Of a stretch of DNA of 64,000 nucleotides, positions 23,275 through 32,676 are shown piece after piece. Where the stretch lies: positions 2,046,001 to 2,110,000 of the forward strand of contig CP006668.1 in assembly GCA_000471925.1 (NCBI GenBank), read 5' to 3'. Each line of letters opens with the position of its first letter. The first letter of the stretch is position 1. The notes under the pieces were generated by a model, which ran no database searches, had not been told where the DNA came from, and saw nothing but the letters and a program-made list of their open reading frames with translations. The position numbers were made by a program, and so were the translations under genes. Origin of the DNA: Ralstonia pickettii DTP0602 (GTDB taxonomy: Bacteria > Pseudomonadota > Gammaproteobacteria > Burkholderiales > Burkholderiaceae).

Positions 23275-26200
23275 TCACTGCTTCAGCTCAATCAGTAAGT
23301 CCTTCGCCGCCACACGGTCACCCTGTTTCACATGCACCGCGGCGATTTCGCAGTCGCGATCCGCTGCGATGTGGGTTTCCATCTTCATCGCCTCCAGCGC
23401 CATCAGCGTCGTACCCGCTGCCACGCGCTGTCCCGGCTGGACCGCCACCGTCACGATCGAGCCCGGCATGGGCGCGGCGATATGCAGCGGATTGCCGGGA
23501 TCGGCAACCGGACGGCTGCTGCGCACCACGCTCGCATGCGTGGTGCTGCGCTGCTCGACCAAGGTTGTGCGCGATTGTCCGTTCAGTTCGAACTGGACCT
23601 TGATGACGCCCTCTTCGGCATCAGGGTGCGTGCCTTGCAGGGAAACCAGCAGGGTCTTGCCTGCCGCGATGTCGACGCCCACTTCTTCCTGCGGCTGCAG
23701 GCCGTACAGGAATGCCGGCGTGGGCAACACCGAAGTATCGCTATAGGCGCGCACATGCGCGTGGTACTCGCCGGTCTGCTTCGGATACATCAGGTACGAC
23801 GCCAGCTGCCGGTCGTCAAGCGCCTGCTCGCAGGCCGCTTCGCCCGCGGCGCGGGCCGCATCGAGATCGACTGCCGGGATCTGGTCCCCTGGCCGGTAAG
23901 GCGCGGGCGGCTCGCCCCTGAGCACCTTGCGCGAGAGTTCCGCGGGGAAGCCATCGGGCGGGAAGCCCAGTTCACCCTTGAACAATGAGACCACCGATTC
24001 AGGAAATGCGATCTCCTTGGCCGGATCGGACACATCGGCGGCAGTCAGATCGTTGGCCACCATCATCAATGCCAGATCCCCCACTACCTTGGACGTGGGC
24101 GTCACCTTGACGATGTCGCCGAACAAGTGGTTGACATCGGCGTAGGCGCGCGACACCTCGGTCCAGCGATGCTCGATACCGAGCGAGCGGGCCTGCTCGC
24201 GCAGGTTGGTGTACTGGCCGCCCGGCATCTCGTGACGGTACACGTCGGCCGTGCCGGCGCGGATTTCGGATTCGAACGGCGCGTAGTAACGACGCACCCC
24301 TTCCCAGTACATCGACGCCTCATGCAGCCGCTCCAGGCTGAGTCCGGGATCGCGTTCGCTGCCCGCCAGGGCCGCGACGATGCTTGACAGGTTGGGCTGC
24401 GAGGTGAGCCCGCTCATGGCATCGAGCGCGCCGTCGACGGCATCGCAGCCGGCCTCGATGGCAGCCAGTGCGGAAGCCGCCGAGATGCCGCTGGTGTCGT
24501 GCGTATGGAAATGCACCGGCAGTCCGGTTTCCTCCTTGAGTGCCTTGACCAACGCGGCCGCCGCCTGCGGACGGCAGATGCCCGCCATGTCCTTGATGCC
24601 CAGCACGTGCACGCCGGCACGCTGCAGTTCGCGGGCGATACCGACGTAGTACTTCAGGTCGTACTTGGCGCGCGACTTGTCGAACAGGTCCCCGGTATAG
24701 CAGATCGCGCCTTCGCAGAGCGCGCCGCTTTCGCCGACGGCATCGATCGCCACGCGCATATTGCGCACCCAGTTCAGCGAATCGAACACGCGGAACACAT
24801 CCACGCCGGAACTGGCGGCCTGGCGTACGAAGAAGCGCACCACGTTGTCCGCATAGTTGGTATAGCCGACAGCATTCGAACCACGCAGCAGCATCTGGAA
24901 CAGCACGTTGGGCACCCGCTCGCGCAACTGCTCAAGGCGTTGCCACGGATCTTCCTTGAGGAAGCGCAGCGCCACGTCGAAGGTGGCGCCGCCCCAGCAC
25001 TCCAGCGAGAACAGCTGCGACAGCTCGCGCGCGTAGAACGGCGCGATCGGCAGCATGTCCGCGGTGCGCATGCGCGTGGCAAACAATGACTGGTGCGCGT
25101 CGCGCATGGTCGTGTCGGTCAGCAGCACCTGTTTCTGGTCCAGCATCCACCGCGAGAACTTTTCGGCGCCGAGCTCGCGCAGGCGGTCGCGCGTGCCATA
25201 GGGCAGCGCACCGCTGGTATCCACGGCCGGCAGCACCGGCCTGGGCAGCGGCAGCGACGGCAGCGAGCGGCCGCTCATTTCCGGGTGGCCGTTGACGCTG
25301 ACCTCGCCCAGGTAGCGCAGCAGCTTGGTGGCGCGGTCCAGGCGCTTGGTGAACGCCAGCAGTTCCGGCGTCAGGTCGATAAAGCGCGTGGTGACATCGC
25401 CAGACCGGAAGGCGGAATGATTGATGACGTTTTCGAGGAACTGCAGGTTTGAAGCGACACCGCGAATGCGGAATTCGCGCAGCGCGCGGTCCATGCGCCG
25501 GATCGACTCGGCGGCGGTCGGTGCCCAGGTCGTGACCTTGACCAGCAGGGAATCGTAATACGGCGTGATCACCGCGCCACCGTAGGCGGTACCGGCATCC
25601 AGGCGCACGCCGAAGCCCGCAGCGCTGCGGTAGGCGGTGAGCCGTCCATAGTCCGGCAGGAAGCCGTTTTCCGGGTCCTCGGTCGTAATCCGGCATTGCA
25701 GCGCGTGCCCGTTCAACGCAATCTGCGCCTGGGCCGGAACGCCCGCGGCACGCACGGTGATGGCACCGTCTGCGTTGCGCGTGTTTTCGGTCATGCCGAT
25801 ATGGCCGCCCTCCGTGATGCGGATCTGCGCCTTGACGATATCGATCCCGGTGACCATCTCCGTGACCGTGTGCTCGACCTGGATGCGCGGATTGACCTCG
25901 ATGAAGTAGAACTGCCCGGAGTCCGCATCCATCAGGAATTCGACCGTGCCGGCGTGCGTGTACCCGACCGCGCGCATCAGCCGCAGTGCCGACTCGCACA
26001 GCGCAGCCCGGCCGGCATCGTCGAGGTAGGGGGCGGGAGCCCGTTCGACGACCTTCTGGTTGCGCCGCTGCACGGTACAGTCCCGCTCGTAGAGATGCAC
26101 GAGGTTGCCATGCGTGTCGCCGAGCACCTGCACCTCGACATGGCGCGCCTTGCGCACCAGCTTTTCGACATACACCTCGTCGTTGCCGAACGCGGCCAGC

Positions 26201-26778
26201 GCCTCGCGCCGCGCGGCGGCGAGAGCGCCCTCGAGGTCCTGCTCGCTTTCCAGGACCCGCATGCCGCGCCCGCCGCCGCCCCAGCTTGCCTTGAGCATCA
26301 GCGGGTAGCCGATGCCCGCGGCCAGTCGCTTGCACGCTTCCAGGTCATGGGGCAGCGGATCGGTTGCCGGCATCACCGGGACGCCCGCCTCGATCGCCGC
26401 ATTGCGCGCCGCCACCTTGTTGCCAAGCTTGCGCATGACCTCCGGCGACGGGCCGATCCAGCGGATCCCCGCATCGATCACTGCCTGCGCGAAGTCGGGG
26501 TTTTCAGAGAGAAAACCATAGCCTGGATGGATGGCGTCGACCTTCGCCTGCCTGGCAATGCGCAGGATGTCGTCGATGTCGAGGTAAGCGGCCAGCGGCT
26601 TCTTGCCCTCGCCGACCAGGTAGCTCTCGTCAGCCTTGAAGCGATGGAGCGCGAGGCGGTCTTCTTTCGAATAGATCGCCACCGTGCGGACATTCATCTC
26701 GGCGGCCGCGCGCATCACGCGGATCGAGATCTCGGAACGGTTGGCAATCAGCAGGGATTTGATCGGTGTGTAGTCCAT
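23275..26778 (-). CDS. pyc: pyruvate carboxylase
   Basis: A 1167-residue single-chain biotin enzyme that carboxylates pyruvate to oxaloacetate to refill the TCA cycle. Domain order: biotin carboxylase (IKSLLIANRSEISIRVMRAA; ATP-grasp loop KASWGGGGRGMRV; EVNPRIQVEHTVTEMVTGID), carboxyltransferase (LLTDTTMRDAHQSLFATRMR; metal-binding HFHTHDTSG), the allosteric/tetramerisation region and the biotin carrier domain with biotinyl Lys1132 in ALEAMKMETHI, 35 residues from the end. The frame is open to 26829, but MDYTPIKSLL is the family start. The gene is complete, monocistronic and preceded by 657 bp with an AT-rich segment. Confidence 0.95.
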   Translation of the reverse strand: MDYTPIKSLLIANRSEISIRVMRAAAEMNVRTVAIYSKEDRLALHRFKADESYLVGEGKKPLAAYLDIDDILRIARQAKVDAIHPGYGFLSENPDFAQAVIDAGIRWIGPSPEVMRKLGNKVAARNAAIEAGVPVMPATDPLPHDLEACKRLAAGIGYPLMLKASWGGGGRGMRVLESEQDLEGALAAARREALAAFGNDEVYVEKLVRKARHVEVQVLGDTHGNLVHLYERDCTVQRRNQKVVERAPAPYLDDAGRAALCESALRLMRAVGYTHAGTVEFLMDADSGQFYFIEVNPRIQVEHTVTEMVTGIDIVKAQIRITEGGHIGMTENTRNADGAITVRAAGVPAQAQIALNGHALQCRITTEDPENGFLPDYGRLTAYRSAAGFGVRLDAGTAYGGAVITPYYDSLLVKVTTWAPTAAESIRRMDRALREFRIRGVASNLQFLENVINHSAFRSGDVTTRFIDLTPELLAFTKRLDRATKLLRYLGEVSVNGHPEMSGRSLPSLPLPRPVLPAVDTSGALPYGTRDRLRELGAEKFSRWMLDQKQVLLTDTTMRDAHQSLFATRMRTADMLPIAPFYARELSQLFSLECWGGATFDVALRFLKEDPWQRLEQLRERVPNVLFQMLLRGSNAVGYTNYADNVVRFFVRQAASSGVDVFRVFDSLNWVRNMRVAIDAVGESGALCEGAICYTGDLFDKSRAKYDLKYYVGIARELQRAGVHVLGIKDMAGICRPQAAAALVKALKEETGLPVHFHTHDTSGISAASALAAIEAGCDAVDGALDAMSGLTSQPNLSSIVAALAGSERDPGLSLERLHEASMYWEGVRRYYAPFESEIRAGTADVYRHEMPGGQYTNLREQARSLGIEHRWTEVSRAYADVNHLFGDIVKVTPTSKVVGDLALMMVANDLTAADVSDPAKEIAFPESVVSLFKGELGFPPDGFPAELSRKVLRGEPPAPYRPGDQIPAVDLDAARAAGEAACEQALDDRQLASYLMYPKQTGEYHAHVRAYSDTSVLPTPAFLYGLQPQEEVGVDIAAGKTLLVSLQGTHPDAEEGVIKVQFELNGQSRTTLVEQRSTTHASVVRSSRPVADPGNPLHIAAPMPGSIVTVAVQPGQRVAAGTTLMALEAMKMETHIAADRDCEIAAVHVKQGDRVAAKDLLIELKQ

Positions 26779-26871
26779 GGGGCGCGCAAAGAAATGAACC
26801 AGCCGTGCACGACGGCACGGCGTGGTCAATGGATCGGAGAGCAGGAGAAGGATTAAGGCTTCGCCAGGCCG

Positions 26872-27072
26872 CTAGTCGTAGTGAGCAAACGGGGTGTGCG
26901 AATCCATCCAGTCGTAGTGCTCTGTCGTCGTCGCCCAGGCCCAGTTGGTTTGCCGTGGCGACGGCTCATTGCAATCGCAACGCTCGCTTCGTTCCTGGCC
27001 AGCGCGCGGCTTGCTGGCATCTCCGGCCAGCTCGCGGCTGTCCGCGCCGGCTCCGTTCCTTCCGTAGTACAT
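26872..27072 (-). CDS. small hypothetical protein, doubtful
   Basis: A 66-residue frame, polar at the N-terminus and rich in aromatic and acidic residues at the end (NWAWATTTEHYDWMDSHTPF). GAGGA stands 10 nt before the ATG. The C-terminal composition is unusual for a chance frame in this GC-rich DNA, but no family is recognised. It points the same way as pyc and ends 94 bp before it. Confidence 0.25.
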   Translation of the reverse strand: MYYGRNGAGADSRELAGDASKPRAGQERSERCDCNEPSPRQTNWAWATTTEHYDWMDSHTPFAHYD

Positions 27073-27273
27073 CGCGGTGCATTCCTCTTCAAGATCCAGG
27101 GCGCCTGCCCTTCAACGCAACGCGATAGCCAGGCGACGGCAAATTTGCAGGCACGACCACAGGCGTGCCCGTTCGATCTTCTTTGCGCAAGAAATGGACC
27201 AACGGGAGCCAAATCACGTATCCCATTGATTCAGCGCGCAATTTTCAAGTGACTCAGCCCCTTTAGTTTCATA

Positions 27274-27286
27274 ATTGAAATTCAAT
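27274..27286. promoter_or_regulatory. AT-rich palindrome ATTGAA-A-TTCAAT
   Basis: Perfect 13-bp dyad inside the most AT-rich stretch of the pyc-phoD interval; the likely promoter zone of one or both genes. The binding protein is unknown. Confidence 0.35.
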
Positions 27287-27435
27287 ATTTCATCAATGAG
27301 ATCCGTAACGCGCAACGAACGCGGCTCGACGAGACGATCCGTTTCATCTCCCATACGTGGCCACGGCGCCGCGGACGTCCGGCACAATCGAACCTTTCAA
27401 CCGCCCTCGGTCGCCTGAACCCACCGTTTTCTGGC

Positions 27436-29079
27436 ATGCAACGAAGAACCTTTCTGCATCTGGCGGCAGCCGCCGGCCTCGCCACGCACCTGCCCCGCTG
27501 GGCAAGATCGGCCACGCTGCCCCAGCGCGACCTGTTCGCGCTGGGCGTGGCGAGCGGCGCGCCCACTGCCGACGGATTCGTGCTGTGGACCCGCCTGCTC
27601 GACGGGGCGATCCCGGGCACGGCGCAAGCCGATGCGCGTGGCATCACACCATTGCAGGGCGCACTGACAGTCCAGTGGGAAGTCGCCGAAGACGAGGCAT
27701 TCCGGCGGATCGTCCGCCGTGGCCACGCGCAAGCCCTGCCGGAGCTCGGCCACTCCGTCCACGTGGAGGTCGGCGGGCTGCGCCCGGACCGCTGGTACTT
27801 CTACCGTTTCATGCATGGTGACGCGGCGACCACTACCGCACGCACCCGCACCGCGCCTGCGGCCGATACGCTGGCGCCGCGCGTCCGCTTCGCGTTCGCT
27901 TCGTGCCAGCGCTGGGAACAGGGCCACTATGCGGCGTACCGGCAGATGCGGCAGGAAGACCTGGACCTGGTGGTGTTCCTCGGCGACTACATCTACGAGA
28001 ACGCAGTGGTGGCGAGCGCGGCGCAGTTGCCGCGCACGCACAGCCTGCCCAGGGCGACCAGCCTGCAGGACTTCCGCGACCGCTATGCGCTGTACAAGAG
28101 CGATCCGCTTCTGCAGGCCATGCATGGCGCCTGCCCGTGGCTGGTCACCTGGGACGATCACGAAGTCCAGAACGACTACGCGGCACGCGTGGGCAGCGAA
28201 CCGGCGGCGGACTTCCTCGCCCGGCGCACCGCGGGATACCAGGCGTTCTACGAGAACATGCCGCTCCGGGCGAGCGCGCTGGTCCATGGCTCGTCCGGCC
28301 TGGGCACGCCGGACGCGCTGCGCGTCCATTCGCGGCATCGCTGGGGACGCCTGGTCGATTTCCATGTGCTGGACGACCGGCAGTATCGCGATATCCAGGC
28401 CTGTCGCGAGCCGGGGCAGCCGCGCAAGGGCTCGGTGTCGCCAGACCAGTGCAGCGCCCTCGACGACCCGCGCCGCACCATGCTCGGCAGCGCGCAGGGG
28501 CAATGGCTCGCGCAAGGGCTGGCGCAGGACCGGCGCGACCAGACCCGCTGGAGCGCGATCGCCCAGCAGACCATCTTCTCGCGGCGCAACTACAAGGCGT
28601 TGCCGGCGGAATCCTTCCACAGCGACACCTGGGACGGCTATCCCGCCGCGCGCCAGCGGCTGCTCGACAGCATCGTGGCGGCGGCGCCGCGCAATACGGT
28701 GTTCATCGGCGGCGATATCCACCAGCACTATGCCTGCAATGTGCTGGCCGATTTCAACGACGCGAAGTCTCGCGTGATCGCCAGCGAGTTCTGCACGACC
28801 TCGATCGCCTCGGCGTCGGGAAGCACCGTGGAGAGCGCCGCCAGGATCGCGGCGCTGAACCCGCATATCCTCCACGCGCGGCCGGACCAGCGCGGCTACA
28901 CCGTGGTCGAGGCCACGCCCGAACGCTGGGCCAGCACGCTGCGCGGTGTGGAGGACGTGGCGCGGGTGGACAGCCCGGTCGGAACGCAGGCGGCGTTTGT
29001 CGTGGAGGACGGGCGGCCGGGGGTGCAGCGCGTGGGGGGATCCCAGGCGCTGGCATATCCCGGCACGTCCGAGGCATAA
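27436..29079 (+). CDS. phoD: PhoD-like alkaline phosphatase / phosphodiesterase
   Basis: A 547-residue secreted metallophosphatase releasing phosphate from organic mono- or diesters. The N-terminus MQRRTFLHLAAAAGLATHL is a twin-arginine signal, then the PhoD N-domain (LFALGVASGAPTADGFVLWT) and catalytic domain: FASCQRWEQG, FLGDYIYEN, WDDHEVQNDY and GGDIHQHY, which bind Fe and Ca. Length is normal for the family. The stop codon overlaps the putative -10 box of the downstream LacI-type gene. Functionally it seems unrelated to the sugar-acid operon that follows. Confidence 0.92.
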   Translation: MQRRTFLHLAAAAGLATHLPRWARSATLPQRDLFALGVASGAPTADGFVLWTRLLDGAIPGTAQADARGITPLQGALTVQWEVAEDEAFRRIVRRGHAQALPELGHSVHVEVGGLRPDRWYFYRFMHGDAATTTARTRTAPAADTLAPRVRFAFASCQRWEQGHYAAYRQMRQEDLDLVVFLGDYIYENAVVASAAQLPRTHSLPRATSLQDFRDRYALYKSDPLLQAMHGACPWLVTWDDHEVQNDYAARVGSEPAADFLARRTAGYQAFYENMPLRASALVHGSSGLGTPDALRVHSRHRWGRLVDFHVLDDRQYRDIQACREPGQPRKGSVSPDQCSALDDPRRTMLGSAQGQWLAQGLAQDRRDQTRWSAIAQQTIFSRRNYKALPAESFHSDTWDGYPAARQRLLDSIVAAAPRNTVFIGGDIHQHYACNVLADFNDAKSRVIASEFCTTSIASASGSTVESAARIAALNPHILHARPDQRGYTVVEATPERWASTLRGVEDVARVDSPVGTQAAFVVEDGRPGVQRVGGSQALAYPGTSEA

Positions 29080-29096
29080 TTCTGAAACTGGTTTCA
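29075..29096 (+). promoter_or_regulatory. ptxS promoter -10 (CATAAT) and PtxS-type operator TGAAACTGGTTTCA
   Basis: CATAAT (29075-29080) is followed by the palindrome TGAAACTGGTTTCA (29083-29096), 17 bp before the regulator's ATG. The same layout, ATAATTC then the operator, recurs upstream of the transporter operon, which implies autoregulation. The operator matches the published Pseudomonas PtxS site at 13 of 14 positions. Confidence 0.75.
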
Positions 29097-29112
29097 CCGA
29101 GACCCGAACCCT

Positions 29113-30171
29113 ATGCCGCCGCGCCCCGTGACCCGACCTGCGTCCGACCTGAAACCTGCCGAGAAACTCACCATCCAGGACGTTGCCGACTATGCGGGCG
29201 TCTCGAAGGCAACCGTATCGCGCTACCTGAACCGGGGCGGCGAGCAGTTGTCCGCGGACGTAGAGGCGCGCGTGGCCGCGGCCATCCGCGCGCTCGGCTA
29301 TAGCCCCAGCCCCATGGCGCAGGGGCTCAAGCGCGGCAAGTCGCGCCTGATCGGGCTGGTGGTGGCGGATGTTTCCAATTCGTTCTCGGTGGCCGTGCTG
29401 CGTGGAGTAGAAAAGGCCTGTCGCGACGCCGGCTATATGGTGATGCTGTTCAACCTCGGCAATGACGAGCAACTGGAACGAGAGGCCATCCGCTCGCTGT
29501 CGGCCTACCGGGTCGAGGGTTTTATCCTGCACACACTGGGCCACGATGCCGGCGCCCTTGCCGATGCGGCGCAATTGGGCAAACCGGTTGTACTGGTCGA
29601 CCGCAAGGTCGGCGATGCGGAAGTCGACCTGGTGGCCCTGGACAACCTGACCGCCGTCCATGAAGCTGCCGGCCACCTGGTCGAAGCCGGCTATCGGCAC
29701 GTGCTCTTCATCAGCGAGCCGATCAAGGCCATCAGCTCACGCAACGAGCGGGCCCGCGCCTTCCAGAGCTACATCGCCGAACACGCGGACTCGCTTGGCG
29801 GGACCATCTTTGAAGCCCACAGGGGTGACGACGATGCCCTGGATGAAGCGCTGCGCGACCTGCGCCGCCGTGCCGGCCAGGCGCCCGTTGCCGTGCTGGC
29901 GGCCAACGCAGTGATCTCGCTGCGCGTGGCCGCATCGGCCGCCAGACTGGGGTGGCAGCTCGGCACCGACCTTGGCCTGATCGGCTTCGATGATCCGGAA
30001 TGGGCTGCATTGGTCGGTCCAGGCCTCAGCGCCATTTCCCAGCCCACCGACGATATCGGGCGCGTCGCCACCAACTGCCTGATCGAGCGCCTGCAAGGCG
30101 CGCAGCTGCCGCCGCGCCGGGTCCTGTTGCCCGGCACCCTGGTCACTCGCGGGTCCACGCGCCGCGGCTGA
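29113..30171 (+). CDS. ptxS: LacI-family transcriptional regulator, PtxS-like (2-ketogluconate-responsive repressor)
   Basis: A 352-residue LacI-type repressor. The DNA-binding part is LTIQDVADYAGVSKATVSRY (19-38) with the hinge helix SPSPMAQGLKRG; the periplasmic-binding-like effector domain follows (RLIGLVVADVSNSFSVAVLR, IGFDDPEWA). Identification as PtxS rests on context: TGAAACCGGTTTCA-type operators at its own promoter and twice at the next operon, and KguE, KguK and KguD homologues downstream. In P. aeruginosa PtxS binds this palindrome and is released by 2-ketogluconate. It lies in the same orientation as the operon, 241 bp upstream. Confidence 0.85.
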   Translation: MPPRPVTRPASDLKPAEKLTIQDVADYAGVSKATVSRYLNRGGEQLSADVEARVAAAIRALGYSPSPMAQGLKRGKSRLIGLVVADVSNSFSVAVLRGVEKACRDAGYMVMLFNLGNDEQLEREAIRSLSAYRVEGFILHTLGHDAGALADAAQLGKPVVLVDRKVGDAEVDLVALDNLTAVHEAAGHLVEAGYRHVLFISEPIKAISSRNERARAFQSYIAEHADSLGGTIFEAHRGDDDALDEALRDLRRRAGQAPVAVLAANAVISLRVAASAARLGWQLGTDLGLIGFDDPEWAALVGPGLSAISQPTDDIGRVATNCLIERLQGAQLPPRRVLLPGTLVTRGSTRRG

Positions 30172-30305
30172 TCCTTCCCCCGCCGCCGACCGAGCGCGCA
30201 CGCGTGAGCCACGCATAGACCCGCTGCGTCGGCCCAGCGGGTGCACGAACGTGCCCCTTCCCACCGCAGTTCCAACGCGTTCCTCCCCGTAAGGGTTTCC
30301 ACTGC

Positions 30306-30349
30306 TGGACCTCTGAAACCGGTTTCCTATAATTCTGAAACCGGTTTCA
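30306..30349 (+). promoter_or_regulatory. kgu operon promoter with -10 TATAAT between two PtxS operators
   Basis: Operators TGAAACCGGTTTCC (30314-30327) and TGAAACCGGTTTCA (30336-30349) are centred 22 bp apart, two helical turns. A perfect TATAAT (30328-30333) lies between them, and a weak TGGACC (30306-30311) sits 16 bp upstream of it as -35. Repressor on either site would block polymerase. The ATG of the first gene is 63 bp downstream. Confidence 0.85.
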
Positions 30350-30412
30350 AGACGGTACTTGCCGAACGCTGCGACGCCAGCGACACATCCCATATACGTG
30401 CAGGAGACATTG

Positions 30413-31216
30413 ATGAACGTCCAACGCTTGTTGCGCCGCGTAGCCGCGCCCGTGCTGACTCTGCTGGTCCTGACCAGCGCCGCTTTCACCGCCCAGGCGC
30501 AGACCGTCGCCGAGATCGTCAAGAAGGGCAAGGTCACCATCGGCGTCGTGACCGGCGCCCCGCCCTTTGGCACCACGGACGCCACCGGCAAACCCGCCGG
30601 CTATGACGTCGACGTGGCCAACCTGCTGGGCAAGTACCTGGGCGTGCCGGTCGATATCGTTCCGCTCACCTCGCCCAGCCGGATTCCGGCGCTGGAGGCC
30701 GGCAAGGTCGATTTCCTGGTGGCGACGCTGGCGCCGACGCCCGAGCGGGCGCGGGCCATCATGTTCAGTGCGCCCTACAGCGCGTTCGAGCTGACCATCT
30801 TTGCGCCCACCGCAGCCAAGTACGCCAAGCTGACCGAGCTCGGGAAGAAGAAGGTGGGCGTGACGCGCGGCACCACGCAGGACACCGCGCTGACCCGGCT
30901 GGCCGTGCCCGGCATGAATATCGTCCGCTTCGAGGACGATGCCACCTGCGCGCAGGCCCTGATCAGCAACCAGGTCGACGCCATTGCGCTGCCGAATACC
31001 ACCGGCAACGAGATCATGAAGGCGCGCGGCGCCGGCAAGTTCGACGCCAAGTTCGCGTTCTCGGTGCAGCCGAATTCGATGGCCGTGCGCCGCGACGCCT
31101 TCGAACTGCGCCAGTGGCTCAACACCACCATCTCCTACGTCAAGCTGAATGGCGAACTCGATGCCATTGCGCAGAAGTGGACCGGCAAGGCTCTGCCCGC
31201 ACTGCAAGCGTTCTGA
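30413..31216 (+). CDS. ABC transporter periplasmic substrate-binding protein (polar amino acid family 3)
   Basis: A 267-residue solute receptor. A signal peptide (residues 1-29, ending FTAQAQ) is followed by the family 3 fold: GKVTIGVVTGAPPFGTTDAT, GYDVDVANLLGKYLG, PSRIPALEAGKVDFLVATLA and PTPERARAIMFSAPY. The start at 30413 has AGGAGA upstream. Family 3 receptors normally bind amino acids or opines, but this gene heads a PtxS-controlled operon of 2-ketogluconate enzymes, so the ligand is more likely a sugar acid. The usual Arg and Asp that hold an amino acid were not checked against structures. Confidence 0.88.
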   Translation: MNVQRLLRRVAAPVLTLLVLTSAAFTAQAQTVAEIVKKGKVTIGVVTGAPPFGTTDATGKPAGYDVDVANLLGKYLGVPVDIVPLTSPSRIPALEAGKVDFLVATLAPTPERARAIMFSAPYSAFELTIFAPTAAKYAKLTELGKKKVGVTRGTTQDTALTRLAVPGMNIVRFEDDATCAQALISNQVDAIALPNTTGNEIMKARGAGKFDAKFAFSVQPNSMAVRRDAFELRQWLNTTISYVKLNGELDAIAQKWTGKALPALQAF

Positions 31217-31270
31217 ACCAGGCCGTCTGAGGTTGCGCGCCGGCGCCAGCCGGCGTGCCAGGAGACCCGC

Positions 31271-32029
31271 ATGAACTATCAATTCGAATGGACCCCGGTG
31301 CTGTCGCAGCTGGATCGCTTCGCGGAAGGCGCGGCGATGACGCTGGCGCTCAGCTTCGGCTCGATCCTGCTCGGCACCGTGGTCGGCGCCGCCGGCGCCA
31401 TTGCCGCTGCTTTTGGCGGCCCCTGGCTGCAGCGCGCCACCAGGGCCTACGTTGAAGCCATCCGCAACACGCCCTTCCTGATCCAGCTCTTCATCATCTT
31501 CTTCGGCTTGCCAACCGTGGGCCTGCAGATCGATGCCGTCACGGCCGCGGTAATCGCCATGACCGTCAACCTCGGCGCCTACTCGACGGAAATCATCCGG
31601 GCCGGCCTGCAGGCGGTGCATCGCTCGCAGCTCGAGGCCGCCGCCGCGCTGGGCATGACACGCTGGCAGCTGATCCGCCACGTCGCCCTGGTGCCGGCCT
31701 TCGAGAAGGTCTATCCAGCCCTGACCAGCCAGTTCACGCTGATGATGCTGACGTCGAGCGTGGTGTCGACGATCTCGGTGGAAGAGCTGACGGCGGTCGC
31801 CAGCCAGGTCGATTCGCAGACCTTCCGTACCTTCGAGAGCTACATCCTCGTCATGTTCATCTATATCGGCCTGGCACTGCTGCTGCGCGCCATGTTCGCC
31901 CTGATCGGCAACCTGGTGTTCAAGCGGCGCCGCGTGGTGGCGCGCGCACGAAAGCTGGCACGCACAACCCGGATCGCGCCGCTGGCGCAGGCGGAACTGA
32001 CGGCAGCGGTTGCAGGGAGCGCGAAATGA
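31271..32029 (+). CDS. ABC transporter permease (HisM/GlnP family), first subunit
   Basis: A 252-residue inner-membrane permease of the polar-amino-acid type, with five or so helices. The family N-terminus is FAEGAAMTLALSFGSILLGT; the cytoplasmic EAA loop reads QLEAAAALGMTRWQLIRHVA. A ribosome site (AGGAGA) precedes the ATG. Its end overlaps the next permease by 4 bp, so the two are translationally coupled and should form a heterodimer. The C-terminal 30 residues are basic and Ala-rich. Confidence 0.9.
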   Translation: MNYQFEWTPVLSQLDRFAEGAAMTLALSFGSILLGTVVGAAGAIAAAFGGPWLQRATRAYVEAIRNTPFLIQLFIIFFGLPTVGLQIDAVTAAVIAMTVNLGAYSTEIIRAGLQAVHRSQLEAAAALGMTRWQLIRHVALVPAFEKVYPALTSQFTLMMLTSSVVSTISVEELTAVASQVDSQTFRTFESYILVMFIYIGLALLLRAMFALIGNLVFKRRRVVARARKLARTTRIAPLAQAELTAAVAGSAK

Positions 32030-32676
32030 TCACCGAGTTCTCCTGGAATCATCTTGAAATCCTGCTGCTGGCGGCACGCTGGACGCTGTGGGTGACCTTG
32101 CTCGCCTTCGTCGGCGGCACGCTCGCCGGGTTCCTGGTGGCGCTGGCGCGTACCTCCAGAAGCCCGCTGCTGCGCCTCGCCAGCACGGCCTATATCCAGA
32201 TCGTGCAAGGGACGCCGGTACTGATCGTGCTGTTCCTGAGCTACTACGGGCTCTCCGTGCTCGGGCTCAAGCTGTCGCCGATGGTCGCGGCCATGCTGGC
32301 GATGTCGATCTACGCCAGCGCCTATCTCGGCGAAATCTGGCGCGGCTGCATCGAGGCCGTGCCGCAAGGACAGTGGGAAGCCAGCGAAGCGCTCGCCCTC
32401 ACCCGCTGGCAGCAGCTGCGCTACGTGGTGCTGCCGCAGGCCGTCCGGCTGGCCTTGCCGCCCACGGTGGGGTTCTCGGTCCAGCTGGTCAAGAACACCT
32501 CGATCACTTCCATCATCGGCGTCATCGAACTGACCCGCGCCGGCCAACTGATCAACAACGCGACCTTCCAGCCCTTCGCGGTCTTCGTCGTCGTCGCACT
32601 TATCTATTTCGCGCTCTGCTTCCCGCTTTCGGCGGCAGCCCGGCGCATGGAAAGGGGGCTCCATGTCAATCGTTGA
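32026..32676 (+). CDS. ABC transporter permease (HisM/GlnP family), second subunit
   Basis: A 216-residue permease paired with the preceding one. The N-terminal helix region reads LLLAARWTLWVTLLAFVGGT; PVLIVLFLSYYGL is a typical pore-lining segment; the EAA loop is QWEASEALALTRWQQLRYVV. It overlaps the upstream permease by 4 bp and the downstream ATPase gene by 14 bp, so subunit stoichiometry is set by coupling. It has no soluble domain. Confidence 0.9.
   Translation: MITEFSWNHLEILLLAARWTLWVTLLAFVGGTLAGFLVALARTSRSPLLRLASTAYIQIVQGTPVLIVLFLSYYGLSVLGLKLSPMVAAMLAMSIYASAYLGEIWRGCIEAVPQGQWEASEALALTRWQQLRYVVLPQAVRLALPPTVGFSVQLVKNTSITSIIGVIELTRAGQLINNATFQPFAVFVVVALIYFALCFPLSAAARRMERGLHVNR

Larger units (their letters stand above)
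26779..27435. other. long intergenic region between pyc and phoD
   Basis: About 650 bp. It contains the leaders of two divergent genes, a doubtful 66-codon frame (26872-27072, minus strand), and an AT-rich patch at 27260-27300 with the palindrome ATTGAAATTCAAT. No other gene seen on either strand. Confidence 0.45.

Noticed and set aside
26881..27252. Plus-strand frame of 123 codons upstream of phoD
   Set aside because: A hydrophobic patch suggests a membrane protein, but there is no ribosome site and the rest looks like antisense composition.
27397..29700. Minus-strand frame of 767 codons
   Set aside because: Antisense to phoD and the start of ptxS, which have clear domains; no recognisable motif in the antisense frame.
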